Source of the DNA: Saccharospirillum alexandrii
Lineage (GTDB): Bacteria; Pseudomonadota; Gammaproteobacteria; Pseudomonadales; Natronospirillaceae
Length of the DNA: 64,000 bases
NCBI RefSeq assembly: GCF_004000275.1
Contig: NZ_RCIP01000001.1
Span: 1,170,749 to 1,234,748 of the forward strand
Direction: 5' to 3'
Part shown: piece after piece, positions 18,068-26,081 of the stretch
Layout: the number at the start of each line of letters is the position of its first letter
Numbering within the stretch: position 1 is the first letter of the stretch
The notes under the pieces: generated by a model
The model's database searches: none
Seen by the model: the letters and a program-made list of their open reading frames with translations, nothing else
What the model was told of the DNA's origin: nothing
Made by a program: the position numbers and the translations under genes

Positions 18068-18083
18068 TACAAGACCCGTGCCA
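18068..18083 (-). promoter_or_regulatory. Candidate sigma-54 (-24/-12) promoter of the glycerol ABC operon
   Basis: On the minus strand the sequence TGGCAC-GGGTC-TTGTA matches the sigma-54 consensus TGGCACG-N4-TTGCW at every defined position except the -12 C, which is T. Transcription from it would start near 18057 and run into glpS at 17881. The divergent neighbour encodes a sigma-54 activator, which greatly raises the odds that this is real. The -12 substitution is the main reason for doubt. Confidence 0.65.
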
Positions 18084-18193
18084 GAAGAAACGAAAATTAT
18101 CGAATATTTTCCAACACCCTCAGCCAATGGGGCCTCGCGCCTTGATAACCAGAGAAAGCCCAGAAGCGTAGACATCCTGTCGCTGTACCAGGA

Positions 18194-18252
18194 GTGTTCA
18201 AAACTGTTCAAAGTGTTCAGAGCAACTGTAAAAATGAACACTTTTGTGAACA
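18194..18252. promoter_or_regulatory. Cluster of TGTTCA/TGAACA half-sites, candidate activator-binding region
   Basis: Three direct TGTTCA copies (18195-18200, 18205-18210, 18214-18219), spaced nine or ten bases, are followed by TGAACA at 18235-18240 and 18247-18252. GTGTTCA at 18213-18219 and TGAACAC at 18235-18241 form a perfect 7-bp inverted pair. The cluster is 110-180 bases upstream of the predicted sigma-54 promoter, the usual place for an enhancer, and about 200 bases from the regulator's own start codon. Confidence 0.55.
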
Positions 18253-18449
18253 ACTGACCATGCCCCGGCATGTTCCTGGGCGCATGACCCCATTTGAACC
18301 TGGCTTTCACAACCGGGGGAATGTCAGCCTGAATCCGCCGATATAGGTCCATGAACACTGCTTCACAGTTGACTTGCCCTCAAACCAATGCAGAATGTTG
18401 AACAAGGCTTGGCGCTCCACCCTGATAATCAGGGGTATCGGAGCCGGAA

Positions 18450-20495
18450 ATGGACAAAAACGAACATACAAGCCGGTCTAAACAACAACAAAACGCACAG
18501 CCAAGTCCTGATGTCACAGGGCATGAGAGTCTCGATACGAACACGAAAGATCACAAAGAGGTGATTCAGGAGTCGTGGTACCGGTGTGAGCAATATGGTC
18601 TGGAACACGGTAGCCAGCCCAACTTTGCCACTTTGCCGAAAGGGGAGCTCAAGGACCGGGTCGAACAGCATCACAGCTTGCTGGAGACAACGGAAAAAGA
18701 AGTCCTTCCTTACTACGAAAACATCCTGAGCAACTCATCATGCATGATTGTTCTGGCCGACCGGCAAGGGCATGTCCTCAACACCTGGGGGCAATCACGC
18801 TTCGGACCCGCTTCCGAACACGGGCTGGTGGGTGGCAATCAGTGGACAGAGGTGGGGGTTGGCACCAACGCTATCGGTACCGCCCTGATCACCGGCCACG
18901 CCATTCAGGTGGGCCGGGACGAACATTTCCTGCGTGCCAATCGCTTCATGGTGGGCTCAGCTTCCCCCATTTACGACACCAAAAATGACCTGGTAGGGGT
19001 TCTGGATATTTCCTCCGATGCCTACCTGCCGCAAGACCACACCCTGGGCATGGTCAAGTTGATGTCGCTCAGTGTCGAAAACCGGCTGATTTACTCTGCG
19101 TTTCAGAAAGACCACTTTATCCTCACCTTTAATACCAATGTCGTCAGTCTCGACAGTCACTGGTCCGGCATTCTGGTGCTCGATGAGAATGGCGTCATTG
19201 TTTCGGCCAACCGCCGGGCCGAGGTCGTCCTGGCGCAGGATCTCGCCTTGCTGAACATCAACCAGGTCTTTGACTGCTCCATGCGGGAGATCAAGCACCA
19301 CCCTCCCAACGCGCCGATGAAACTGCGTGCCATGGGCCGGTTTCAGATCTATGTGAAAGTCATTCCGCCGCTGGCACCGGTCATGCGGGTGCCCGATTTC
19401 CGCAATAGGGCCGACTATATACCACCAGTCACCCCACTGGATGCCGAGACTCAGACCACCGCTTTCGATTTGACGGCTTACACCGAACCAGGCACTGGAT
19501 CAGAGGCGACAGAGGCTCATGAAGAGCCATCGCCAGCCGAAAAAACAACGGCTGCCCAGCCACAACGCCCGCTACCACCAAATGTCATTCCATTGGAGCA
19601 ACTGGAACATGGGGACGTGCGGGTACGGCGGACGGTGCGTCAGGCGCACAAGATTATGGAAAAGGACATTCCGATTCTGATACACGGTGAAACTGGCGCC
19701 GGTAAAGAAATTCTGGTGCGTAGCCTGCATTATCACAGCAGCCGGGCCAGTGAGATGCTGGTGGCGGTTAACTGCGCCGCCATACCGTCGGAGCTGGTCG
19801 AGTCTGAACTCTTTGGCTACGAGCGCGGCGCCTTCACCGGCGCTCAGAACAAGGGCTCGATTGGCCTGATACGTCGCGCCCACCGGGGCACCCTCTTTCT
19901 TGATGAAATTGGGGAAATGCCACTGACGGTTCAGTCGCGGCTGCTGCGTGTCTTGCAGGAACGCATGGTTACTCCGCTGGGTTCGACCGAGGTATTTCCA
20001 GTCGACATCAAGCTGATTTCAGCCACCAACCGGATTCTGAAAGACGAAGTCGCCGAGGGCCGTTTCAGGGAAGACCTGTACTACCGCATTTCTGGCCTCA
20101 ACATTGAACTGCCCTCGCTGCGCGACCGGGCCGACAAGGCCGAACTGATCCGCTACGTTTTCGAGCGTTTGCGCCTTGAAGAACCCGCCCAGCCGCTGAG
20201 TGAGCACTTGCTTAAGATGCTGGTCAAACACCCCTGGCCTGGCAACATGCGCCAGCTGGTCCATGTATTGAAAGTGGGCATGGCCATGGCCGATGGGGAT
20301 GAACTGGAAGACTGGCACCTGCCTGACGACTTTTTCGATGAGCTCGACAGCCCGCACCAGCCAGGAAACACGCCAGAGGTAGAACCTCTGGAACGGCTGA
20401 TACCCCGGTTGCTGAAAGAGCACCACGGCAATGTATCCAAAACCGCTAAAGCGGCCGGGGTCAGCCGCAATACCGTTTACAAATACCGCTCCTGA
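18450..20495 (+). CDS. Sigma-54-dependent enhancer-binding transcriptional activator (AcoR/DhaR type)
   Basis: A 681-residue regulator. The N-terminus (about residues 75-225) is a GAF-type sensor with the 'GTNAIGTALITGHAIQV' motif typical of AcoR/DhaR. A PAS-like domain spans about 240-330 ('GILVLDENGVIVSANRRAEVVL'), and a Pro/Thr/Glu-rich linker runs to about 385. The AAA+ domain (about 390-620) has Walker A 'GETGAGKE' near residue 413, an intact 'GAFTGA' loop for sigma-54 contact, and Walker B 'GTLFLDEIGEMP'. A Fis-type helix-turn-helix ends the protein ('HGNVSKTAKAAGVSRNTVYKY'). An ACGGAG-like site precedes the ATG. It lies between the glycerol importer operon (divergent) and glpK (convergent), so glycerol or a derived C3 compound is the likely signal; that is an inference. 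Confidence 0.92.
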   Translation: MDKNEHTSRSKQQQNAQPSPDVTGHESLDTNTKDHKEVIQESWYRCEQYGLEHGSQPNFATLPKGELKDRVEQHHSLLETTEKEVLPYYENILSNSSCMIVLADRQGHVLNTWGQSRFGPASEHGLVGGNQWTEVGVGTNAIGTALITGHAIQVGRDEHFLRANRFMVGSASPIYDTKNDLVGVLDISSDAYLPQDHTLGMVKLMSLSVENRLIYSAFQKDHFILTFNTNVVSLDSHWSGILVLDENGVIVSANRRAEVVLAQDLALLNINQVFDCSMREIKHHPPNAPMKLRAMGRFQIYVKVIPPLAPVMRVPDFRNRADYIPPVTPLDAETQTTAFDLTAYTEPGTGSEATEAHEEPSPAEKTTAAQPQRPLPPNVIPLEQLEHGDVRVRRTVRQAHKIMEKDIPILIHGETGAGKEILVRSLHYHSSRASEMLVAVNCAAIPSELVESELFGYERGAFTGAQNKGSIGLIRRAHRGTLFLDEIGEMPLTVQSRLLRVLQERMVTPLGSTEVFPVDIKLISATNRILKDEVAEGRFREDLYYRISGLNIELPSLRDRADKAELIRYVFERLRLEEPAQPLSEHLLKMLVKHPWPGNMRQLVHVLKVGMAMADGDELEDWHLPDDFFDELDSPHQPGNTPEVEPLERLIPRLLKEHHGNVSKTAKAAGVSRNTVYKYRS

Positions 20496-20521
20496 ACCGT
20501 GGCCTTAACTCATTGCCCGTC

Positions 20522-22006
20522 TCAATCCATCAACGCTGATCGAACCGCTCGCTGCCAGCCAGATACCAGCCGCTTACGCTGATCCGACTTCATGTCGGTG
20601 TCAAAGGTGCGATCTGCCTGCCACAATTCAGACAATTCCCGGGTCGACTTGTAGACCCCGGTTTGCAATCCGGCCAGCATCGCCGCACCCAGTGCGGTGG
20701 TTTCCGTAATGACCGGACGGGTCACTTTGGAGTCAGTCACGTTCGACAGAAACTGCATTGCCCAGTTGTTCGCGGCCATGCCACCGTCGATACGCAGTTC
20801 AACTTCGTCAATGGCGCCATCATCGAGCATGGCACCCAGCAGGTCAGCGGTCTGGTACCCAACCGACTGTAAACCCGCCGTCACGATATGCTCAATGCCA
20901 GAATCCCGCGTCATCCCGACCAGGGCGGCGCGTGCATCGGGGTCCCAGTGCGGGGCGCCCAGCCCGGTAAACGCCGGGACCAGGTAGACATGCTGATCCG
21001 GCCCTACTTTCTCGGCCATGGCTTCACTGTCGGCGGCGTGTTTGATGAACCCCATTTTGTCCCGCAGCCATTGCATGGTGGCCCCGGCCATGAAAATGGA
21101 GCCTTCCAGTGCATAGGTCACCCGGCCATCGATCCGGTAGCCAACGGTGGTCAGCAGGCGGTGCTTTGAATTAACCGGTTGCGAGCCCGTGTTCATCACC
21201 ATAAAACAGCCGGTGCCGTAGGTGCTCTTGGTCATGCCCTTATCGAAGCAACATTGGCCGAACAATGCGGCTTGCTGGTCGCCGGCCACCCCGGCAATGG
21301 GCAATTCAATACCCACGACATCCGGATCGGTGGTGCCAAAATCGGCGGCCGAGTCCAGCACCGTCGGCATTATTGAACGGGGGACTCGAAACAGATCCAG
21401 CAGTGCAGAATCCCACTGTTGGGTATGAATGTTGAACAGCAGCGTCCGGGAGGCATTGGTCGCATCAGTGACGTGGCGCTTGCCGCCGGTCATCTTCCAG
21501 ATCAGGTAGGTATCAACCGTGCCGAACAGGAGGTCACCGGCTTCTGCCTGGGCCCGGGCACCTTTGACGTTGTCGAGAATCCAGGCGATCTTCGAGGCGG
21601 AAAAGTATGGATCCAGTAGCAACCCGGTTTTTTCATGCACCCAGCCTTCGGTCTTACGGTCCTGAAGCTCTTCGCAGTACCGGGCTGTTCGCCGGTCTTG
21701 CCAGACAATGGCGTTATACAGCGGCTCACCTGTCTTGCGATTCCACACCAGAGTGGTTTCCCGCTGATTGGTAATGCCCAGCGCCCGAATCGTGCCATCG
21801 TGCTCTCCTGCCCTGGCAACGACTTCTTTCAGGGTATCGAGCGTTGACTGCCAGATGTCTTCCGGGTTGTGCTCAACCCAGCCATCATCTGGAAAGTGCT
21901 GTTCAAATTCCTGTTGCGCACTGGCCAGGCTGTCGCCCTGCCGACTGAAGAGAATGGCTCGGGTACTGGTCGTGCCCTGATCAATGGCTAGCAGTAAATC
22001 TGTCAT
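20522..22006 (-). CDS. glpK: Glycerol kinase
   Basis: A 494-residue FGGY-family kinase that makes sn-glycerol 3-phosphate in the cytoplasm. The N-terminal phosphate-binding '[14 protein letters not shown]' and the glycerol-binding '[29 protein letters not shown]' are diagnostic, as are '[13 protein letters not shown]' and '[12 protein letters not shown]'. Length is normal. It is convergent with the sigma-54 activator, 26 bases away, and is transcribed from its own upstream region. It would trap glycerol imported by the ABC system. No glycerol 3-phosphate dehydrogenase gene is in the window. Confidence 0.97.
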   Translation of the reverse strand: MTDLLLAIDQGTTSTRAILFSRQGDSLASAQQEFEQHFPDDGWVEHNPEDIWQSTLDTLKEVVARAGEHDGTIRALGITNQRETTLVWNRKTGEPLYNAIVWQDRRTARYCEELQDRKTEGWVHEKTGLLLDPYFSASKIAWILDNVKGARAQAEAGDLLFGTVDTYLIWKMTGGKRHVTDATNASRTLLFNIHTQQWDSALLDLFRVPRSIMPTVLDSAADFGTTDPDVVGIELPIAGVAGDQQAALFGQCCFDKGMTKSTYGTGCFMVMNTGSQPVNSKHRLLTTVGYRIDGRVTYALEGSIFMAGATMQWLRDKMGFIKHAADSEAMAEKVGPDQHVYLVPAFTGLGAPHWDPDARAALVGMTRDSGIEHIVTAGLQSVGYQTADLLGAMLDDGAIDEVELRIDGGMAANNWAMQFLSNVTDSKVTRPVITETTALGAAMLAGLQTGVYKSTRELSELWQADRTFDTDMKSDQRKRLVSGWQRAVRSALMD

Positions 22007-22058
22007 AGGAACCCCGGATTCTGTAACGCCGTTATTTTCTTTTTTGTTCGATATTGAA

Positions 22059-22076
22059 GTTTATCCGCGCATAAAC
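22059..22076. promoter_or_regulatory. Palindrome upstream of glpK, candidate operator
   Basis: GTTTAT and ATAAAC (6-bp perfect arms, six-base GC-rich spacer) lie 53-70 bases upstream of the glycerol kinase start codon in an AT-rich region. A GTTCG/CGAAC pair brackets it at 22046 and 22080. These recall repressor half-sites, but no match to a specific factor can be claimed. Confidence 0.3.
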
Positions 22077-22195
22077 GAACTTTAAAGTGCTTTTTTCAAA
22101 CCAAACCCCTATTACACCGACTTTGTAGGCAATTGGAGACTAGTCTGGTTTCATTTACTCCAATACACCGGCCCATTTTACTAAGGTGCCAAAAA

Positions 22196-22399
22196 GGCGT
22201 GTCAGCCACCGGCTATGCCTATACGGGTGGTGCGACACATCGCTCGGCGTAAATCCTTCCATGGAGCCTAGGCCGCAGGATATGACTCCCATCCATGGGA
22301 TTCACCCTTCGGGCTCGCTACGCTCATGCTAAAACGCTCCTGGCGTTTTAGTCCATGCTGCGGACTACACCGGATAGGCACACCCGATAGCCGACACTC
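22196..22399. repeat. Nested palindromic intergenic element, copy 2
   Basis: This fills most of the 578-base gap between glpK and the stator pair. It contains GGCGTAAATCCTTCCATGG followed by GCCTAGGCCGCAG (from about 22246), nearly identical to the minus strand of the element at 998-1090. There is a perfect 9-bp hairpin CTAAAACGC/GCGTTTTAG at 22329-22351. The imperfect outer arms, CCGGCTATGCCTATACGG (about 22209) and CCGGATAGGCACACCCG (about 22370), pair at roughly 13 of 18 positions. No reading frame is evident. The remaining 160 bases on each side hold the glpK and stator-gene promoters, which I could not pin down. Confidence 0.65.
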
Positions 22400-22584
22400 G
22401 GCCTGTACCAATTCCTAAATATTGCGACAATATCGCCGTGTTACCGACCTTTTTAAGGTTCCAGTGTGGTAATGGATACCTTAAAACTCAAACCCTGTAC
22501 GCTTAATTAAAGTCGGTAGGACAACGTTAAGAACAGTGTGCTAAGGTACTTTCCGTCCGTCTGATGTCGCATCTAGGAGTGTTC

Positions 22585-23418
22585 ATGAGCAACCCCAAAC
22601 ATACCCTTTTCTGGATGACGGTCTACCTGCTGATCGTTGCCACCGTCTGTGCTCTGATTTATGAACCTCTCAAATCAGCCTTTATGGCGAACTGGGTCTT
22701 TAATGCTCTCATTCTGGCCGTTTTGTTGATTGGTATTGGCCTGACCTACCGCCAGGTCCTCATTCTGCGTCCGGAACTGCAGTGGATTGCCCTGTTTCGA
22801 ACCGGCCGCAGCGGTTTGTCAGTTAAGCAGGAGCCACGACTGCTAAAGCCGCTGGCGCGCCAGTTGGGTGAAGATTTCAAGCGCGACCGCTTTACCCTGT
22901 CGGCGATGTCGCTGCGCACCGTGCTCGATGGCATTCGATCACGACTCGATGAATCCCGCGAGATTTCCCGTTATATGATCAGCCTGCTGGTCTTTCTGGG
23001 GCTATTGGGTACCTTCTGGGGTTTGCTGGGCACCATTGAAGCGGTGGGCCGGGTGATCATCAACCTCGACATCGGCAATCAGGATTTTGAGCAGGTTTTC
23101 GGCGAACTCCAGGCTGGCCTGCTACGACCACTCGATGGCATGGGCACTGCGTTCAGTTCATCACTGCTCGGTCTGGGGGGGTCACTGGTACTGGGCTTTC
23201 TGGATATTCAGGCCGGCCATGCACAGAACCGGTTTTATGACAGCCTTGAAGAATGGCTGACGGGCCTAACCAATCTGATTGACGCGCGCGACCTGACCGA
23301 AGAGCCCGGCCTGCCACGGACCCAGAAAGCCCGTGAGGAACTGGCCGAAGAACTCCTGATCCTCGAAGAAGAAAATCGCCAGCTGAAAGAAAAGCTGGGT
23401 TTTTCTGACGACGACTGA
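22585..23418 (+). CDS. MotA/TolQ/ExbB-like proton channel family protein
   Basis: A 277-residue inner-membrane protein. Two N-terminal hydrophobic helices (about residues 8-28 and 35-55) are followed by a cytoplasmic segment, then two conserved helices, 'ISRYMISLLVFLGLLGTFWGLLGTI' near 135-160 and 'GTAFSSSLLGLGGSLVLGFLDI' near 190-212. The latter pair is the proton-channel core of MotA/TolQ/ExbB. The C-terminus is a short acidic coiled coil. The ATG at 22585 has AGGAG five bases upstream; a GTG/ATG-type start seven codons earlier lacks one. It is 14 bases from the OmpA-domain gene, so the two form a stator-like complex. No flagellar, Tol or TonB genes are near, so its role is unknown. Confidence 0.82.
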   Translation: MSNPKHTLFWMTVYLLIVATVCALIYEPLKSAFMANWVFNALILAVLLIGIGLTYRQVLILRPELQWIALFRTGRSGLSVKQEPRLLKPLARQLGEDFKRDRFTLSAMSLRTVLDGIRSRLDESREISRYMISLLVFLGLLGTFWGLLGTIEAVGRVIINLDIGNQDFEQVFGELQAGLLRPLDGMGTAFSSSLLGLGGSLVLGFLDIQAGHAQNRFYDSLEEWLTGLTNLIDARDLTEEPGLPRTQKAREELAEELLILEEENRQLKEKLGFSDDD

Positions 23419-23432
23419 ACGGAGCCCCGCTG

Positions 23433-24752
23433 ATGTTAGGCAGTCGCAGACGCGCTCAATCCACCGTCAATGTTTGGCCCGGCTACGTCGACGCCCTGTC
23501 GGCGCTGTTGTTGCTGGTCATTTTCATGTTGCTCATTTTCACGCTGGCACAGGTCTTTCTGGCCGAAACCGTCTCGGACCGGGATGCGGAGCTGAACCGC
23601 CTTAATGCCCGCCTTGCCGAAATCAGCAATGCCCTGCGCCTTCAGGAAGAAAGCAATGAAGCGTTGAACGAACGCCTGGTGTCACTGCGTGCTCAGTATA
23701 ACCAAAGCCTGCAACGCCAGGCCGGGTTGGAGGAACAGGTAGCCGCGCTTGAGGAGACCATTGAAACCGACCGGGAAACCATCGAGGTCCAATTACGGGA
23801 AAAAGCCGCGCTGCAACAGGATATCGTGACCCTGCGCGAATTGCGGGCCGAATTGGAACAGGAAATTGCCGGCCTGGTAACCCGCCTGAACCAAAGCGAG
23901 GAAACCGTCGATCAGTTGGAAGTCGAACTGGCCGCCCGGGATGAGCTGGTCGGTTCCCTGCGCGATCGCAGCCAGGCCCTGGAAGCCAGGCTGGCCACCG
24001 AAGAGGAGCGCACCCTGCTCGCCCAGCGTGAGATCGAGGAACAAGAGCTGCGCATTGAAGACCTGGTCGCCATCGCCAGCGAAGGCGAAGAAGCCCTGGA
24101 AGAGGAAAAACGGTTGTCGGCCCGGGCCCAGGCTGAGATTGACCGCTTGAGTCAGCAAATTGATGCCCTACAAGCCCAACTTAACCAGATCAGCACCGCC
24201 CTGGCGCTGGAGCAGGAACTGACTGCCGAGCAAGAGGTCTTACTGGCAGACTTGGGCGAGCGTTTAAATTCGGCTCTGGCACAGCGCGTCAACGAGCTCG
24301 AACAATACCGGTCCGATTTCTTTGGCCGACTGCGCCAGGCGCTGGCCAATAACCCCAACATCCGGATCGAGGGCGATCGCTTTCTGCTGCCTTCCGAGCT
24401 GTTTTTCGAGTCAGCGTCGGCGACGTTGGGCGTTGCGGGCCAGGGCGAGCTGGACAAGTTGGCCGATATTTTCGAGGAAATCGCCGCTGACATACCCGAC
24501 GACATCAACTGGATACTGCGCATCGACGGCCATACTGACCAGCGCCCGATCAACACCGAGCGTTTCCCCTCCAACTGGGAGCTTTCCACAGCCCGGGCGG
24601 TGTCGGTTGTTCGCTATCTGGCACAACAGGGCATCGATCAGAACCGCATGGCGGCCGCAGGCTTTGGCGAACACCACCCGGTTGACCCGGCTTTCACCGA
24701 AGAAGCGTTTCAGAATAACCGGCGTATCGAGATCAAGTTGACCAATCGTTAA
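23433..24752 (+). CDS. Stator-like membrane protein with long coiled coil and OmpA peptidoglycan-binding domain
   Basis: A 439-residue protein with one N-terminal transmembrane helix ('GYVDALSALLLLVIFMLLIF'). Asp20 lies at the membrane entry, where MotB and ExbD carry their proton-accepting Asp. Residues about 50-290 are a Glu/Gln/Arg/Leu-rich coiled coil of the periplasm. The last ~130 residues form an OmpA/MotB domain ('LRIDGHTDQRP', 'NWELSTARAVSVVRYL', 'NNRRIEIKL') that should bind peptidoglycan. Compared with MotB (about 300 residues) the coiled coil is greatly extended. It would transmit proton-driven motion from the MotA-like partner to the cell wall. Confidence 0.85.
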   Translation: MLGSRRRAQSTVNVWPGYVDALSALLLLVIFMLLIFTLAQVFLAETVSDRDAELNRLNARLAEISNALRLQEESNEALNERLVSLRAQYNQSLQRQAGLEEQVAALEETIETDRETIEVQLREKAALQQDIVTLRELRAELEQEIAGLVTRLNQSEETVDQLEVELAARDELVGSLRDRSQALEARLATEEERTLLAQREIEEQELRIEDLVAIASEGEEALEEEKRLSARAQAEIDRLSQQIDALQAQLNQISTALALEQELTAEQEVLLADLGERLNSALAQRVNELEQYRSDFFGRLRQALANNPNIRIEGDRFLLPSELFFESASATLGVAGQGELDKLADIFEEIAADIPDDINWILRIDGHTDQRPINTERFPSNWELSTARAVSVVRYLAQQGIDQNRMAAAGFGEHHPVDPAFTEEAFQNNRRIEIKLTNR

Positions 24753-24811
24753 GGCGGCTTAAGGTCATCGATCGATTGCGGCCTGTTACCGGAATGCAGA
24801 CGGTTCTGCCA

Positions 24812-24838
24812 TAAAAAAGGCCAGACGATAGTCTGGCC
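24812..24838 (-). terminator. Terminator of the Asp-rich lipoprotein gene
   Basis: A perfect 8-bp stem GGCCAGAC/GTCTGGCC with a GATA loop (24819-24838), followed on the minus strand by T residues (plus-strand A run 24813-24818), 36 bases beyond the stop codon at 24874. It also lies 66 bases after the convergent stator gene and may serve both. Confidence 0.85.
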
Positions 24839-24873
24839 AAGGGTCTTACACGGGTTCGGTTACAAAAACGGGT

Positions 24874-25899
24874 TCAACTGTTGTCGTCATCGTCCCAGTC
24901 ATCCCAGTCGTCGTCGCCATCATCATCGTCGTCGTCATCTTCGTCTGAATCCAGGTCTCCGTCGTCATCGTCGTCTTCACCGTAATCGGCCGACTCCTCG
25001 ATGTTTTCCTCGATAACGTCATACACCTTTGCAGCGTCATTTGAGCTGTCATCATCGTCCAGAAAAATCTCATTGGTTCCCTGCGCGATGCCATCTTCAA
25101 AACGAACGCCATCGCTATTGGTGTCATCGTCGTCAAACCGGAACCAGCGTGCCATGCGGAACGCGACGATCAAATCCACTGAGCCATCAACGTCAAAGCC
25201 CAGACTGGAATCCAGCCCCGACAACTCGAAATCGTCATCATCGTCGTAGGTCAGCTTAAAGTCATACGCGTTCACTGCCCCGTTTACTGGCGTATATTGC
25301 CCCTCAAGATAGAGGCTGTAATTTGCGCCCAGGTCTTCGAACTGATCCATCAGTGGCTGCCCGTCTGCACCCTGATCATTACTGCGCAACGGACCGTACT
25401 CGATTTCGATGTCGTCGTATCGGCCACGGGGCAAACTCAGCTCTGGCAAATTGGGCGTCACCTCATTGGTGAGCAGATTAACCACAAAGGGGCCGACAAA
25501 TTCGATCTCATCGTCGTCGCTGTCGTCATCGTCATCGTCATCCTGATCATCGTCGTCATCCTGCTCTAGCTCAATGGAGCGCACAACGATCCAGGCTTTG
25601 GTTAGGGTCAGGTCCCCCGCTTTACTGCTGTCCGGGTTGATGACGGGCAATACAACCGGTTCGCCCGCATCCCGCACCGTCAGAGAACGCGCTGTGTTCG
25701 CACTGTAGCTGGGTGCCGTGGCTTGAATATCCAGAGTGGCGCGTCCCAAACTGGTATCACCTCCCGGGTTGCAGGCTGCCAGCAAGGTAGTTGTACCGGC
25801 AATAACGGCCATCGTCAGCGGACGGGGGCGGTAAGACCGGATACCGCGATGCGATAGCGTGCTGTCTTGTGTCTGTTTCAATTGCGATGGTTTAGTCAT
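24874..25899 (-). CDS. Asp-rich lipoprotein with DUF4382-like domain
   Basis: A 341-residue predicted lipoprotein with lipobox 'TTTLLAACNPGG'. The central part ('LTLTKAWIVVRSIELEQ' ... 'GPFVVNLLTNE' ... 'LPRGRYDDIEIEYGP') has the strand pattern of DUF4382 proteins. Between and after these strands lie several Asp tracts, including five to seven Asp in a row near residue 115 and a C-terminal tail in which most of the last 40 residues are Asp, Glu or Gly. Such tracts suggest binding of divalent cations, perhaps calcium, at the cell surface. The ATG at 25899 has AGGTGA five bases upstream; an open extension to 26004 lacks a site. It is divergent from a two-component operon that also encodes an Asp-rich protein, so the two are probably linked. 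Confidence 0.7.
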   Translation of the reverse strand: MTKPSQLKQTQDSTLSHRGIRSYRPRPLTMAVIAGTTTLLAACNPGGDTSLGRATLDIQATAPSYSANTARSLTVRDAGEPVVLPVINPDSSKAGDLTLTKAWIVVRSIELEQDDDDDQDDDDDDDSDDDEIEFVGPFVVNLLTNEVTPNLPELSLPRGRYDDIEIEYGPLRSNDQGADGQPLMDQFEDLGANYSLYLEGQYTPVNGAVNAYDFKLTYDDDDDFELSGLDSSLGFDVDGSVDLIVAFRMARWFRFDDDDTNSDGVRFEDGIAQGTNEIFLDDDDSSNDAAKVYDVIEENIEESADYGEDDDDDGDLDSDEDDDDDDDGDDDWDDWDDDDNS

Positions 25900-26081
25900 A
25901 GTTATCACCTTTTGCTGTCTGCCACTCACGATCAATGTGATGCCCGACGGGCTGATCTGACTCGCAACCAAGCCTACGCCCCAGCTTTGTATGACATGTT
26001 TCAATACTGTACCGGGATTGTTGGCAAGCGTTCTCAGCCGACGCCCGGACCGTTATAGTGTGGTCTCACTGAGGGCACTTG

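Noticed and set aside
18194-18252. CRISPR-like direct repeats
   Set aside because: The repeats are six or seven bases with irregular orientation and no uniform spacers.
22186-22191. GTGCCA upstream of glpK as the -24 element of a sigma-54 promoter
   Set aside because: At the proper spacing the minus strand reads TAAAA in place of TTGC, so the -12 element is absent.
22585-24752. Zorya-type defence (ZorA/ZorB)
   Set aside because: No ZorC, ZorD or ZorE-like gene is adjacent, and the long coiled coil is in the OmpA-domain subunit instead of the MotA-like one.
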